A stretch of 64,000 nt of DNA, from assembly GCF_000165835.1 (NCBI RefSeq), contig NC_014640.1, positions 6,076,001-6,140,000 of the forward strand, written 5' to 3'. The position numbers and the translations under genes were made by a program. This DNA is from Achromobacter xylosoxidans A8 (GTDB lineage Bacteria > Pseudomonadota > Gammaproteobacteria > Burkholderiales > Burkholderiaceae_B). Shown in pieces: positions 36,621 to 45,388 of the stretch. Below the pieces are notes generated by a model. The model was not told the origin of the DNA, did no database searches, and was given only the letters and a program-made list of their open reading frames with translations. The number at the start of each line of letters is the position of its first letter. The first letter of the stretch is position 1.

Positions 36621-38431
36621 GGAGCGCACCGTAGGATTTCGTCCGCGCCGCGGCGCGACAGCACGACCAGCTGCACGAAGCTGTTGGCGTGCACGTAAAG
36701 GCCGAAGAAGCGGTTGATCACCGCCACGAAGGCATGCAGGCTGGTGCCGACGAAGTTGTCTTCGTTGATCGTCAGCCGGATTTCAATGCCGCGCACGAAG
36801 GTCGCGAAGGGCTCGCCAGGCATCCAGTGCGTGGCGGGCTTGTAGTCCAGTCCGACCAGCCCTTCTATCTGGCGCGCCGCCACCGCGGAATGCGACAGGT
36901 CATACAGCCGCAGCGTTTCCTTCAGCGCGGGCAGACCGCTATGCACCAGCGACAGATGGTTCAGCGCCAAGTGGGAAATGAGCCGCCAGTGCGCCGCCCG
37001 TCCCTGCTGAAAGCGGTGCGTGTGCGTGGGCCGGCGCAGCATGCGGATTTCGCGCGCGATCGAACCGCCTTCCAGGAACAGGTCGCCGCCCGGCTGCCCC
37101 ACCGCCAGATGCGCGGGCAGGTCGCGGTTGGTGCATGTCAGCTCCAGGCTCAGGGTCTCGGTCTGCGGCAGCGAGGGATCGAAATCGATGTCCACGATGG
37201 ACAGTTCCATTTCGTAGCCGGGGCTGCGCTCGGCCACCATGGAATTGCGCCGCGCGGTCCAGTAATGGCTGGCGCCATCGGGCGTCTCGCCATGATGCAG
37301 CGAATAGAAGGGCCGGAACTCCACCACCGAATCGCCCTGCGCGTTCTGCCGTACCTGGCGCACGCGGTCGATCGAATAAATCTCGTAGCCATAGGCGCGG
37401 CGCGCGTCTGCCACCACCGGATAGGAGGCCTGCGCATGGGTGACGCGGATGGGGTCGGCGCGCTGCGCGAACAGATTGACGACGGGCGTGCAGCCCAGCC
37501 GGAAGTTGTCGGACGAGGCCGATTCCAGCAGACGCGCCGTATTCGAGTCGGCGCGCACGCCCTTCAACGCCAGGTGCAGCGTGAATTCGCGCACCGGACC
37601 CGCCGCGCGCCGCAGCGCCGCCAGATCGATGTCGACGAAATTGAATTTCTCGGAGAACGCGAAGTACTCGGCCAGCAGCCGGTAGGCGGGATGCGAGCTG
37701 GCCGGGAAGTCGATCAGGGCTTCGTCCTCGGACAGCCCCACCTCTGCCAGCGGCACGTCCTGCATGCGGTTCCAGCGGCCCGGCTGCGTTTCCAGATAGG
37801 CCGCAGCCGTGCGCAGGAACAGACAGTCCCGCAGCGCGGCCACGAACGAGGGCTCGCCATGCAGGTAGACGCGCAGGCGGTCCACCGCCAGGTTTGAAAA
37901 GTTCTGCGTCTCGGCCAGGCAGGCCAGTGTCAGCGACAGCCGGCCCGTCACCCCTGCCGGCAGGCTGGCCGCCGACGGCGCGTTGGCCGTGGCGGCGAAC
38001 ACCGCCTGGCGGATGCTCACCGGCGCCAGAGTCACGTCGTATGCCGTGCGGAAACGGCACGCGACGCCGCGCACGGGGTGCGATTTCAGTTCCGTGCCGC
38101 GCGCCATGCGCACGGGCGCGGTCAGCTGCGAGGCCATGCCGCCCATATCGAACTGCGCCACCGAGCACGAGGGGAACGGGCGCAGGTAGTGCGGATACAT
38201 CACCTCGAACAGCGCTTCCGTGAACTCCGGATAGTCGTCGTCCAGCTTCTTGTTGATGCGCGCGCCCAGCAGGGCGAACGATTCGATCATCCGCTCGACG
38301 TGCGGATCCTCGCAGGTTTCGCCGGACAGCCCGAGCCGCGCGGCGATCTTGGGATAGCGCTGCGCAAAATCGCGCGACGAACCGCGCAGAAAACCCAGTT
38401 CGCGTTCGTAGTAAGGCAGCAGTTCTTCCAT
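36593..38431 (-). CDS. tssF: T6SS baseplate protein TssF
   Basis: The 612-residue protein begins at the family-typical MEELLPYYERELGFLRGSSR; an in-frame upstream extension is not used because this motif normally starts TssF. Further hallmarks are FAQRYPKIAARLGLSGETCE, DPHVERMIESFALLGARI, EALFEVMYPHYLRPFPS and, near the end, a conserved INEDNFVGTSLHAFVAVINR. TssF forms the core wedge with TssG and binds TssE. It lies 54 bp after tssE and overlaps tssG. Confidence 0.95.
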   Translation of the reverse strand: MEELLPYYERELGFLRGSSRDFAQRYPKIAARLGLSGETCEDPHVERMIESFALLGARINKKLDDDYPEFTEALFEVMYPHYLRPFPSCSVAQFDMGGMASQLTAPVRMARGTELKSHPVRGVACRFRTAYDVTLAPVSIRQAVFAATANAPSAASLPAGVTGRLSLTLACLAETQNFSNLAVDRLRVYLHGEPSFVAALRDCLFLRTAAAYLETQPGRWNRMQDVPLAEVGLSEDEALIDFPASSHPAYRLLAEYFAFSEKFNFVDIDLAALRRAAGPVREFTLHLALKGVRADSNTARLLESASSDNFRLGCTPVVNLFAQRADPIRVTHAQASYPVVADARRAYGYEIYSIDRVRQVRQNAQGDSVVEFRPFYSLHHGETPDGASHYWTARRNSMVAERSPGYEMELSIVDIDFDPSLPQTETLSLELTCTNRDLPAHLAVGQPGGDLFLEGGSIAREIRMLRRPTHTHRFQQGRAAHWRLISHLALNHLSLVHSGLPALKETLRLYDLSHSAVAARQIEGLVGLDYKPATHWMPGEPFATFVRGIEIRLTINEDNFVGTSLHAFVAVINRFFGLYVHANSFVQLVVLSRRGADEILRCAPCNGDAILA

Positions 38432-38485
38432 CTTTCCCTTCTTCGCTGGCGGCATGCCGTCAGCGCCCGCGTGCATGGTTTGTTA

Positions 38486-39022
38486 TCAGGCGGCGGCGGC
38501 CGCGGCCTTGGCCCGGCCCTTGCTCACCGAGTACTGCAAGGTCGACGGCTGCAGCGTCGCGTCGAACGTCACTGGCTCGTGGGCAGGCCCCACGTCCAGC
38601 ATGGCGGTAATCGCGAAATACAGCACCGAGGTCGCGCGGCTGTCCACCTGCAGCAACACCCGCACATGCGTCAGGCGCGGCTCATGGCGGGCGATCGCCT
38701 GCTCCAGCGACCGGCAAATGAACTCGCGGTCGTAGTGGCTGGCCAGGCTCAGGCCGGAAAAATCCGACAGACCATAGGTCAGGATGGACCGCTGGCAATT
38801 CGGATAGCGCTTGAGCGAGTCTTCGGTGAAGACCATGCGCGTATTGAGCAGGGCCTCGATGTCGCGCGCGACCGTTTCCTTGATTTCTTCCACCGACAGG
38901 CGTCGCAGCGCATGCGGTGTCTGCCCGTCCCCGTCGAACAGCTTGTCGAACAGGCTGGGTTCGAATCCCTTCATCGCGGCCTCATTGGGCAAAGGCGCCG
39001 GACCGGCCGGGGCCTTTGCCAT
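38486..39022 (-). CDS. tssE: T6SS baseplate protein TssE (gp25-like)
   Basis: This is a 178-residue gp25/lysozyme-like baseplate component. PSLFDKLFD at the N-terminus, ETVARDIEALLNTRM, and YGLSDFSGLSLASHYDREFI are the recurrent TssE motifs; the EALLNTR segment corresponds to the EIP-like region that starts sheath assembly. A poly-Ala tail ends the protein. It lies 14 bp downstream of hcp and 54 bp upstream of tssF. Confidence 0.93.
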   Translation of the reverse strand: MAKAPAGPAPLPNEAAMKGFEPSLFDKLFDGDGQTPHALRRLSVEEIKETVARDIEALLNTRMVFTEDSLKRYPNCQRSILTYGLSDFSGLSLASHYDREFICRSLEQAIARHEPRLTHVRVLLQVDSRATSVLYFAITAMLDVGPAHEPVTFDATLQPSTLQYSVSKGRAKAAAAAA

Positions 39023-39036
39023 TCATGCGGTCAGGT

Positions 39037-39540
39037 TCAGACCGAGTACGTCTTGTCGTTCTTGGTGAGGCTCCATGCGCCCTGGGCATTACCGCCCTGG
39101 TTGCCGCCCACCTTCTGCTGCGTGTACTTCCACTGCACCGCGGCGTACTTCAGCGAGAACGATTCGTGCGGCAGGCCTTCGCTGACGACTTCCGGCGCCA
39201 CGCGCGAGATGATCACGTACTTGAGCTTGATTTCCAGGTACTTGACGCGATTGCCTTCGCCGTCGGCGCGCAGGAAATCGATGGTCACTTCGTCGAAGGT
39301 GGTGCCGCCGGACGCGTGCTGATACAGCAGCGGGCTGACCACGTCCAGGTCCTTGGTGAAGACCATCTCGCCGTGCTCGGTGCGCTCGGCGGTATGGCCA
39401 CCGGAGGTGGAGGCGGTAGCCGAACGCGGCTGGATGATCTCATGGCGCCACGATCCGACTTCGATCCAGTCCGGATGGTCTTTGTCCTGCGACTCGCCCT
39501 TGAGTGCGGGATTGCCGAATTTGACGTAGATGTCCTTCAT
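39037..39540 (-). CDS. hcp: T6SS tube protein Hcp (TssD)
   Basis: The 167-residue tube protein starts MKDIYVKFGNPALKGES and contains IEVGSWRHEIIQPRSA, EMVFTKDLDVVSPLLYQHAS and VTIDFLRADGEGNRVKYLEI, all typical of Hcp1. Hcp hexamers stack into the inner tube that is expelled with the VgrG spike and can carry small effectors in its lumen. The GxYxxK-like C-terminus ends TKNDKTYSV. It lies 40 bp after tssC, a gap that may allow separate translation control of this highly expressed product. Confidence 0.96.
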   Translation of the reverse strand: MKDIYVKFGNPALKGESQDKDHPDWIEVGSWRHEIIQPRSATASTSGGHTAERTEHGEMVFTKDLDVVSPLLYQHASGGTTFDEVTIDFLRADGEGNRVKYLEIKLKYVIISRVAPEVVSEGLPHESFSLKYAAVQWKYTQQKVGGNQGGNAQGAWSLTKNDKTYSV

Positions 39541-39580
39541 TAATAGCCTCTCCAGTTAAAAACGTCGAATCTGACGGTGA

Positions 39581-41074
39581 TCACGATTTCTGGGCCTGGG
39601 CGGGAAGTTCCGCAACCAGGCGCAGCGAAATCGAAAGCTCGTCGAGCTGAAAGTGAGGCCGCAAAAACGCCACGGCCCGGAACACGCCGGGACGTCCCGG
39701 CACTTCGGCAACCTGCACCGATGCCTCCCGCAAGGGGAACTGCGCCTTCTGTTCCTGGCTCGCGTTGTCGTCCAGCAGCACATACTGCGAGACCCAGCGG
39801 TTCAGGAAGCTCTCGACAGATTGCGCGGAGGCAAAGCTGCCGATCTTGTCTCGCATCATCGCTTTCAGGTAGTGCGCCACGCGCGATACCGAAAAGATGT
39901 ATTGCAACTGCGCCGACAGCACCGCGTTGGCGTTGGCGCTGTCGGTGTTGTACTTCTTGGCCTTCTGCACCGACTGCGCACCGAAGAACGCGGCGTAGTC
40001 CGAGTTCTTGCAGTGCACCAGCGGGATCAGGCCGAGGTCGCTCAGTTCCTTTTCGCGCCGGTCGGTAATGGCGATTTCCGTCGGGCACTTCAGGGCGATC
40101 TCGCCGTCGTCGGTCTTGAAGGTGTGGGTCGGCAGGTTCTCGACCAGGCCGCCGCCCTCCACGCCGCGGATCGCCGCGCACCAGCCGAAGTCGGCGAAGG
40201 CGGCGGTCAGGCGCGCGCCGAAGGCCCAGGCGGCGTTGCACCACAAGTACTTGGCGTGATCGGTGCCGTCCACTTCCTCGACGAAGTTGAAGCCTTCCAC
40301 CGAGGTGCCTTCCTTCGGGTCATACGGCAGGCGGCCCAGGAAGCGCGGCATGGTCAGGCCCACGTAACGCGAGTCTTCCGAGTCGCGGAAGCTGCGCCAC
40401 TTGGTGTATTCCACGGTGTCGAACACCTTGGCCAGATCGCGCGGGCGGCCCAGGTCGGCAAAGCTGTCCAGGCCCAGCAGCTCGGGCGAGGCCGAGGCGA
40501 TGAAGGGCGCGTGCGAGGCCGCCGCCACGTGCGACATCTGCTCGATGAAGTACATGTCCTCGGGCTGGCGCGTGACTTCGAAGTTGCCCAGCAGCGCGCC
40601 GAACGGCGAGCCGCCGAAGGTGCCGAACTCTTCTTCGTAGACCTTCTTGAACATCAGGCTCTGGTCGAAGTCGATGGCGGTCTGGAAGTCGCGCACCAAG
40701 TCGCGCTTGGTGACGTTGAGCACCTTGATCTTCAGCATCGGCCCGGTGTTGCTCTCCTGGCACAGGTAATGCAGGCCGCGCCAGGTGCTTTCCAGCTTCT
40801 GGAACTCGGCGCCATGCATCACTTCGCTCAGCTGGGCCGAGATCAGGCGGTCCAGTTCGGCCACGCGGGCGTCCAGCATCGCGGACAGGTTGTCCGATAC
40901 GACGACGGTGCCCTTCATGACTTCGCGGGCCAGTTCGCCGATGAGATCCTTGGCGCGGTCGTGCTCGGCCGTGGACTTGGCCACGCGGCTCTGTTCGACG
41001 ATCTGGTCCAGCAGGCCCGAGTCAGCCTCGGCGGCGGGCGCGGATACGTTCTGCGCGGCGGCGGAATTACTCAT
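39581..41074 (-). CDS. tssC: T6SS sheath large subunit TssC (VipB)
   Basis: The 497-residue protein carries the TssC landmarks ISAQLSEVMHGAEFQKLEST, WRGLHYLCQESNTGPMLKI, QTAIDFDQSLMFKKVYEEEF and FGGSPFGALLGNFEVTRQPE. The C-terminus has RVAHYLKAMMRDKIGSFASA. The N-terminal helix that ClpV recognises lies in the first 50 residues. It forms the contractile sheath with TssB, whose stop overlaps the TssC start by 8 bp, a coupling that keeps the 1:1 ratio. Confidence 0.96.
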   Translation of the reverse strand: MSNSAAAQNVSAPAAEADSGLLDQIVEQSRVAKSTAEHDRAKDLIGELAREVMKGTVVVSDNLSAMLDARVAELDRLISAQLSEVMHGAEFQKLESTWRGLHYLCQESNTGPMLKIKVLNVTKRDLVRDFQTAIDFDQSLMFKKVYEEEFGTFGGSPFGALLGNFEVTRQPEDMYFIEQMSHVAAASHAPFIASASPELLGLDSFADLGRPRDLAKVFDTVEYTKWRSFRDSEDSRYVGLTMPRFLGRLPYDPKEGTSVEGFNFVEEVDGTDHAKYLWCNAAWAFGARLTAAFADFGWCAAIRGVEGGGLVENLPTHTFKTDDGEIALKCPTEIAITDRREKELSDLGLIPLVHCKNSDYAAFFGAQSVQKAKKYNTDSANANAVLSAQLQYIFSVSRVAHYLKAMMRDKIGSFASAQSVESFLNRWVSQYVLLDDNASQEQKAQFPLREASVQVAEVPGRPGVFRAVAFLRPHFQLDELSISLRLVAELPAQAQKS

Positions 41075-41591
41075 TGCTGCCTCCCTTGCCGTTCTTGCCG
41101 GCTTCGCTGGTCAGTTGCTGCAGTTTTTCCGTGCTGCTGAGCACTTCACCCAGCAGGTCTTCCAGCTTGTCGTTGCCGGCCAGCTTGTTGCGCAGGTCGG
41201 CCAGCTTGGTGCGGATGTCCAGGAGCTCCTTGAGCGGCTCGATCTGCTGCACCACCGCTTCCGGGCGGAAGTCCTCGACCGAACGGAACTTCAGGTCCAC
41301 GCCGAAGGTGCCGCCTTCGTCGGTCAGGCGGTTCTTCACGCGGTAGGCGGCGCGCGGTTCCAGGCCGCGCATCACGTCGTCGAAGTTGTCGACGTCGATG
41401 TTGACGAACTTGCGGTCCTTCAGGCGCGGCAGTTCGGCTTCGGACTGCGCGCTGAAATCGCCGACCACGCCCACGACGAAAGGCAGTTCCTTCTGCTCGA
41501 TCGCGTCGCCCTTTTCGACGTCATAGGTCAGCTGCACGCGCGGCGGACGTACTTTCTGGAGTCTTTTCTGAACGCTTTCTTTCTTAGCCAT
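41067..41591 (-). CDS. tssB: T6SS sheath small subunit TssB (VipA)
   Basis: The 174-residue sheath subunit begins MAKKESVQKRLQKVRPPRVQ, with VQLTYDVEKGDAIEQKELPF, VVGVVGDFSAQSEAELPRLK and FVNIDVDNFDDVMRGLEPR, all conserved TssB segments. It pairs with TssC in the sheath. It follows the TPR lipoprotein by 44 bp and is coupled to tssC. Confidence 0.96.
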   Translation of the reverse strand: MAKKESVQKRLQKVRPPRVQLTYDVEKGDAIEQKELPFVVGVVGDFSAQSEAELPRLKDRKFVNIDVDNFDDVMRGLEPRAAYRVKNRLTDEGGTFGVDLKFRSVEDFRPEAVVQQIEPLKELLDIRTKLADLRNKLAGNDKLEDLLGEVLSSTEKLQQLTSEAGKNGKGGSNE

Positions 41592-41635
41592 GGGGGCTCC
41601 AAGCGAAGTGCATAGTGAAGAGGCCGTGGGCCCGA

Positions 41636-42358
41636 TCAGGGTTTGAGGAGATTGCCGAAAGGATCCGGCGCGCGGCCGGCCGGGGCCGCGCCAGTAGCCG
41701 CCGGAGCCGTGGACGGCGTTGCGGAGGGGTTCGCCGCGGGCTTCGCGACGGGGTTTGCAGCGGGGCCTGCAGCAGATGTTGCGGGCGTTGCGGCCGGCGT
41801 CGTCGCCGCCGCATTGGCGGCGGGCTTGGCCTGCTGCCCGGCGGCTGCGCCCTGTGCATCGTTGCGCCGCGGCTGGCGCGGACGCGGCGGCTTGTAGCCC
41901 TCGGGGAACAGCACGTCCTGGCCCAGGGTTTCACGCATGGCGGCAGCCAGCGCCACCGCATCGGTGCGGGCATTGCCGGCGAGCAGCGCATTGGCGCGCA
42001 GATCGGCCAGCGACTGCATTGCCACGCGCAAGCCGCCCACCGCGCGCACGGTCTTGGCTGTGAAGTCTTCGGGGTCGCGATTCAGCGCTTCATCGGCCGC
42101 GACGATGGCCTCGCCGTACTTCTGTTCGTCGAAGCGGATCTTCGCGATGTACGACCACGGCTCTCCGCGTGCGGGATTGAGCAGGGCGATTTCCTGGAAC
42201 TCGGCGACCGCCTGATCGTTGCCCTTGCCCGCCAGGGTCTGCGTGGCGTGCGTCATCGACTGCTTGTACTCGGCGTCGGTCTGCGGCTTGGGGGACGTGG
42301 CGCAGCCCGCGAGGAAGGCCAGCATTCCGCTGATGAGGAGAACCCGGGATATGTGCAT
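41636..42358 (-). CDS. TPR-containing lipoprotein opening the minus-strand tss operon
   Basis: This is a 240-residue predicted lipoprotein. A signal peptide with lipobox LAGC (Cys19) is followed by TPR-like helices (about 30-145: YKQSMTHATQTLAGKGNDQA, GEAIVAADEALNRDPEDFTA). The last 80 or so residues are an Ala/Pro/Thr-rich tail built of irregular AANPxAKPAA-like units, with a Pro-Arg cluster before it. Small TPR lipoproteins beside tssB occur in Burkholderiales T6SS loci, but I cannot assign a firm tag name. The tail could span peptidoglycan and position the TPR part in the periplasm. It is divergent from tssJ. Confidence 0.8.
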   Translation of the reverse strand: MHISRVLLISGMLAFLAGCATSPKPQTDAEYKQSMTHATQTLAGKGNDQAVAEFQEIALLNPARGEPWSYIAKIRFDEQKYGEAIVAADEALNRDPEDFTAKTVRAVGGLRVAMQSLADLRANALLAGNARTDAVALAAAMRETLGQDVLFPEGYKPPRPRQPRRNDAQGAAAGQQAKPAANAAATTPAATPATSAAGPAANPVAKPAANPSATPSTAPAATGAAPAGRAPDPFGNLLKP

Positions 42359-42514
42359 TTTTTTGGTATGTAGGAGGGTGTAACCAAGGCCGCGTATTTC
42401 AACAACCTTTTGTTAGCGCCACACTACAGTGCATTACGTCATGTAACTTGCCACGAAACTTCGCTCATCGTGCCGCGATCTGTATGTTGTCGCAGCCTTC
42501 CGGTATAAAGAGCC
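42359..42514. promoter_or_regulatory. Divergent promoter region of the two tss operons
   Basis: These 156 bp separate the TPR lipoprotein (minus) and tssJ (plus) and are visibly AT-richer than the flanks. They hold the inverted repeat AACAA-CCTT-TTGTT (42401-42414) and the 11-mer TGTAACCAAGG (42379-42389), which recurs in the other divergent T6SS gap at 60256-60266. On the minus strand TTGTTG with 16-bp spacing to TTACAC is a weak promoter candidate. I found no convincing sigma-54 -24/-12 pair. Confidence 0.5.
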
Positions 42515-43132
42515 ATGTCAAAACATCTCTATTTTTCTCGGTGCGTGGCGATGGCCGCCGTCATCGCGGCAAGCCCCGTAATCAGCGGTTGCGCGGCGGT
42601 TTCAGCGATCGGAGCGGTGGCGGGAATGACCGGCGGCATGATGGATATGGCGGGCCTGAAAAAGGACCCGAATGCGCCCGTCGATGTGAAATTGGCGATA
42701 CACGCCGGAGAAAATTTGAATGCGAGTAGCGGCCAGCCCATGGCTGTGGTTACGAAAATATACTATTTGAAGAATGCCGAGGCATTTCAACGCGCACCGC
42801 TCACGCAATTGGTTGATACTGACGCCGAAAAGGCGGCATTGGGCGACAGCATCATCGCCTCGCGCGAAGTCACCCTGACGCCGGGACAGCGTTACGAGCA
42901 CCTGGAAAAAGTGCCGAAAAACGCTGCCTACATCGCTGTCGCGGGCTTGTTCTACGCGCCCGCGCCGCAGCGCTGGAAATATGTATTCGAAGTAAAGACC
43001 GCCGAGGACAGCGGCATCGTCATGGGCGCCCATGCCTGCGCGATGTCCGTGGTCACTGGACAGATCGTGTTGCCGCCGGGCATGCCCGGCTTCGACCCGG
43101 CCCGCCTCGGCTCGGTGCAATGCCCGAGCTGA
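42515..43132 (+). CDS. tssJ: T6SS outer-membrane lipoprotein TssJ
   Basis: The 205-residue lipoprotein has a signal peptide with lipobox ISGC (Cys25). The mature part has the transthyretin-like TssJ pattern: KLAIHAGENLNASSGQPMAV, VTKIYYLKNAEAFQRAPLTQ, a loop DTDAEKAALGDSIIASREVT, LTPGQRYEHLEKVPKNAAYI and VAGLFYAPAPQRWKYVFEV. TssJ anchors TssM in the trans-envelope complex. Its 5' portion is less GC-rich than neighbouring genes. It opens the plus-strand tssJKL-vgrG2 unit. Confidence 0.94.
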   Translation: MSKHLYFSRCVAMAAVIAASPVISGCAAVSAIGAVAGMTGGMMDMAGLKKDPNAPVDVKLAIHAGENLNASSGQPMAVVTKIYYLKNAEAFQRAPLTQLVDTDAEKAALGDSIIASREVTLTPGQRYEHLEKVPKNAAYIAVAGLFYAPAPQRWKYVFEVKTAEDSGIVMGAHACAMSVVTGQIVLPPGMPGFDPARLGSVQCPS

Positions 43133-43213
43133 ACGCGAGCCGCCCGCGCCCATGGCCGCGTCTCGCCGCCGTCATCAACGCCCTCTCTATATAAGAAGCA
43201 AGAGCCAAAAAAC

Positions 43214-44560
43214 GTGAGCCATTCAGCGAAGATATTGTGGGGAGAGGGGCTGTTCCTGCGGCCCCAACACTTTCAACGCCAAGACGCGTACCACGAGGCC
43301 CGCCTCGCGGAAATGAGCCGCGCGCTGCATCCCTATGCGTGGGGCTTGCGCGCAGCGCGCTTCGACGCGGCGGCGCTTGCCAACGGCATGCTGCGCGCCA
43401 CCGAGCTCTCCGCGATCTTTCCCGACGGCGAGATCTACAGCGCGCCCCACAACGACGACCTGCCGCCCGCGGTAGCGCTGGACGGCCTGGACGGCGCCAG
43501 CACGGCGGTGTTCTACCTGGCGCTGCATCCGATGAAGGACGTGGGCGGCAATTACCGCGACACGCGCCAGGAACAAGGCTTCGACGCGCGCTATGCGCAT
43601 CAGGACAGCCCGGCGCCGGATCTCTACACCAACGCCAGCACGGCCGAACTTGCCTTCCTGCGCAAGAACGTGCGCCTGCTGTCGGAACACGAGCCGCGCG
43701 ACGCGCTGCTGACCATCCCCGTGGCGCGCGTGCGCCGCACCGCCAGCGCCGGCTATGAACTGGACACCAGTTTCGTCGCCCCCAGCGTCACGGTGCAGGC
43801 TTGCAGCGCGCTGTTCGAGCAGCTGCGCCGTCTGCTTGACGCGCTGCAAGCCAAGGTCAACGCGCTGTATGGCTTTCACCGCGAGCCGAACAAGAACATC
43901 ATCGAATTCCGCTCGGGCGACGTGGCCTCGTTCTGGCTGCTGCACACCTGCAACGAGGCTTATTCGGCGCTGTCGCACCTGTTCCACAATCCGCAGCTGC
44001 ATCCCGAGCGCCTTTTCCAGGAGATGCTGCGCTTGGCGGGCGCGCTCATGACCTTCTCCAAGGTGCACACGCTGGCGGACCTGCCGGCCTACCAGCACGA
44101 CGCGCCGGGCGCGGCCTTCGCGCAACTGGACGAGATCCTGCGCGACCTGCTCGACACCGTCATCTCCACCCGCTACTTCTCCATCGTGCTGGAAGAGCTG
44201 CGCCCCTCGTTCCATGTGGGCCGGCTGGACTCCGGCAAGCTCGACGAGACCACCGCGCTCTACCTGTCGGTGTCCGCCGCCACGCCGGCCAGCGAACTGG
44301 CCGAGACCGTGCCGCTGCGCTTCAAGGTGGGCGCGCCCGACGACGTGGAAAAGCTGGTGCTTTCCGCCATGCCCGGCGTGCAGCTCGTCTACACGCCGCA
44401 GGTGCCGCCCGCCGTGCCCGTCAAGCCGGGCGCGTGCTACTTCACCCTGCAGACGCGTGGCTCGCTATACGACCGCATGCTGCAGGCGCGCAGCATCGCC
44501 ATCTATGCCCCCTCGGGCATACCCGATCTGAAACTGGACCTCATCGCCGTCACCCGCTAG
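43214..44560 (+). CDS. tssK: T6SS baseplate-membrane connector TssK
   Basis: The 448-residue protein starts with GTG at 43214 and the canonical KILWGEGLFLRPQHFQRQDA. Other landmarks are FHREPNKNIIEFRSGDVASF, WLLHTCNEAYSALSHLFHNP and HPERLFQEMLRLAGALMTFS, all typical of TssK. It trimerises, binds TssF/TssG and docks the baseplate to TssL and TssM. It is 81 bp after tssJ and 9 bp before tssL. Confidence 0.95.
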   Translation: MSHSAKILWGEGLFLRPQHFQRQDAYHEARLAEMSRALHPYAWGLRAARFDAAALANGMLRATELSAIFPDGEIYSAPHNDDLPPAVALDGLDGASTAVFYLALHPMKDVGGNYRDTRQEQGFDARYAHQDSPAPDLYTNASTAELAFLRKNVRLLSEHEPRDALLTIPVARVRRTASAGYELDTSFVAPSVTVQACSALFEQLRRLLDALQAKVNALYGFHREPNKNIIEFRSGDVASFWLLHTCNEAYSALSHLFHNPQLHPERLFQEMLRLAGALMTFSKVHTLADLPAYQHDAPGAAFAQLDEILRDLLDTVISTRYFSIVLEELRPSFHVGRLDSGKLDETTALYLSVSAATPASELAETVPLRFKVGAPDDVEKLVLSAMPGVQLVYTPQVPPAVPVKPGACYFTLQTRGSLYDRMLQARSIAIYAPSGIPDLKLDLIAVTR

Positions 44561-44569
44561 AGCCTGCCC

Positions 44570-45349
44570 ATGACCGCCGACGCGCCTTCCCTGATGCCCG
44601 GAGCCTCGCTCCCTCCCCGAGCCGCCGATTTTTACGGTTCGCGCCCCGCGAAGTCCTTGCTGGACCTGCTGTACGACGGCTTCCTGATGCTGTTCCTGCT
44701 GAAAAGCGGCCAGGAACCCGTCGACGCCGCTTCGTTCTCGGCGCGCGTGCAGCAGTTCCTGGCGGACTTCGAGCGCAGCGCCAAGAAGATGGATATCCCC
44801 GCCGAGGACGTCTACGCCACCAAGTACGCGTTCTGCGCCGCCGTGGACGAGACCGTGCTGAACTCCGGCTTTTCCATCCGCGACGCCTGGATGCTGCAAC
44901 CGCTGCAGCTGACCCTGTTCGGCGAGCAGCTCGCCGGCGAGAACTTCTTTGCCCGCCTGGAAGACCTGCGCGCGCAGGGCGCGCCGCGCCTGCAATCGCT
45001 GGAAGTGTTCTATATGTGCCTGCTGCTGGGCTTCCAGGGCAAGTACATGATCGAAGGCCAGGAGAAGCTGGGCTATCTCACGGCGCGGCTGGGCGACGAG
45101 ATCACGCTGCTGCGCGGCAAGCGCTCGGGCTTCGCGCCGCACTGGCCCCTGCCCGACAAGATCGCCCACACGCTCAAGCGCGACGTGCCGCTGTGGAGCA
45201 TCGGCGCGCTGTTCGCGCTGCTGGGCCTGCTGGCCTATCTGGGCATGAGCCACTTCCTGAACCGCGACATGCAGACCGCCATGGCTCCGTACCATGACAT
45301 CGTCAAGATCGGGCCGCGCGCCGCGCACCTGACCATCTCGCTCCCCTGA
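44570..45349 (+). CDS. tssL: T6SS inner-membrane protein TssL (DotU/IcmH family)
   Basis: This is a 259-residue tail-anchored protein. Its cytoplasmic DotU domain has LLDLLYDGFLMLFLLKSGQE, YATKYAFCAAVDETVLNSGF and the FYMCLLLGFQGKYMI motif. One C-terminal transmembrane helix follows (LWSIGALFALLGLLAYLGMS, about 208-228), with only about 30 residues after it. No OmpA-like peptidoglycan-binding domain is present, so anchoring to the wall must come from elsewhere. vgrG2 follows after 39 bp. Confidence 0.94.
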   Translation: MTADAPSLMPGASLPPRAADFYGSRPAKSLLDLLYDGFLMLFLLKSGQEPVDAASFSARVQQFLADFERSAKKMDIPAEDVYATKYAFCAAVDETVLNSGFSIRDAWMLQPLQLTLFGEQLAGENFFARLEDLRAQGAPRLQSLEVFYMCLLLGFQGKYMIEGQEKLGYLTARLGDEITLLRGKRSGFAPHWPLPDKIAHTLKRDVPLWSIGALFALLGLLAYLGMSHFLNRDMQTAMAPYHDIVKIGPRAAHLTISLP

Positions 45350-45388
45350 TTCGCTACCCTGACAGCCGCAGGCCGACCGCTCCACACC

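Noticed and set aside
42401..42414. AACAA-CCTT-TTGTT inverted repeat as an operator or sigma-54 element
   Set aside because: Five-bp arms in an AT-rich gap are common by chance, and no GG/GC -24/-12 spacing is present; kept only as a note in the promoter region.
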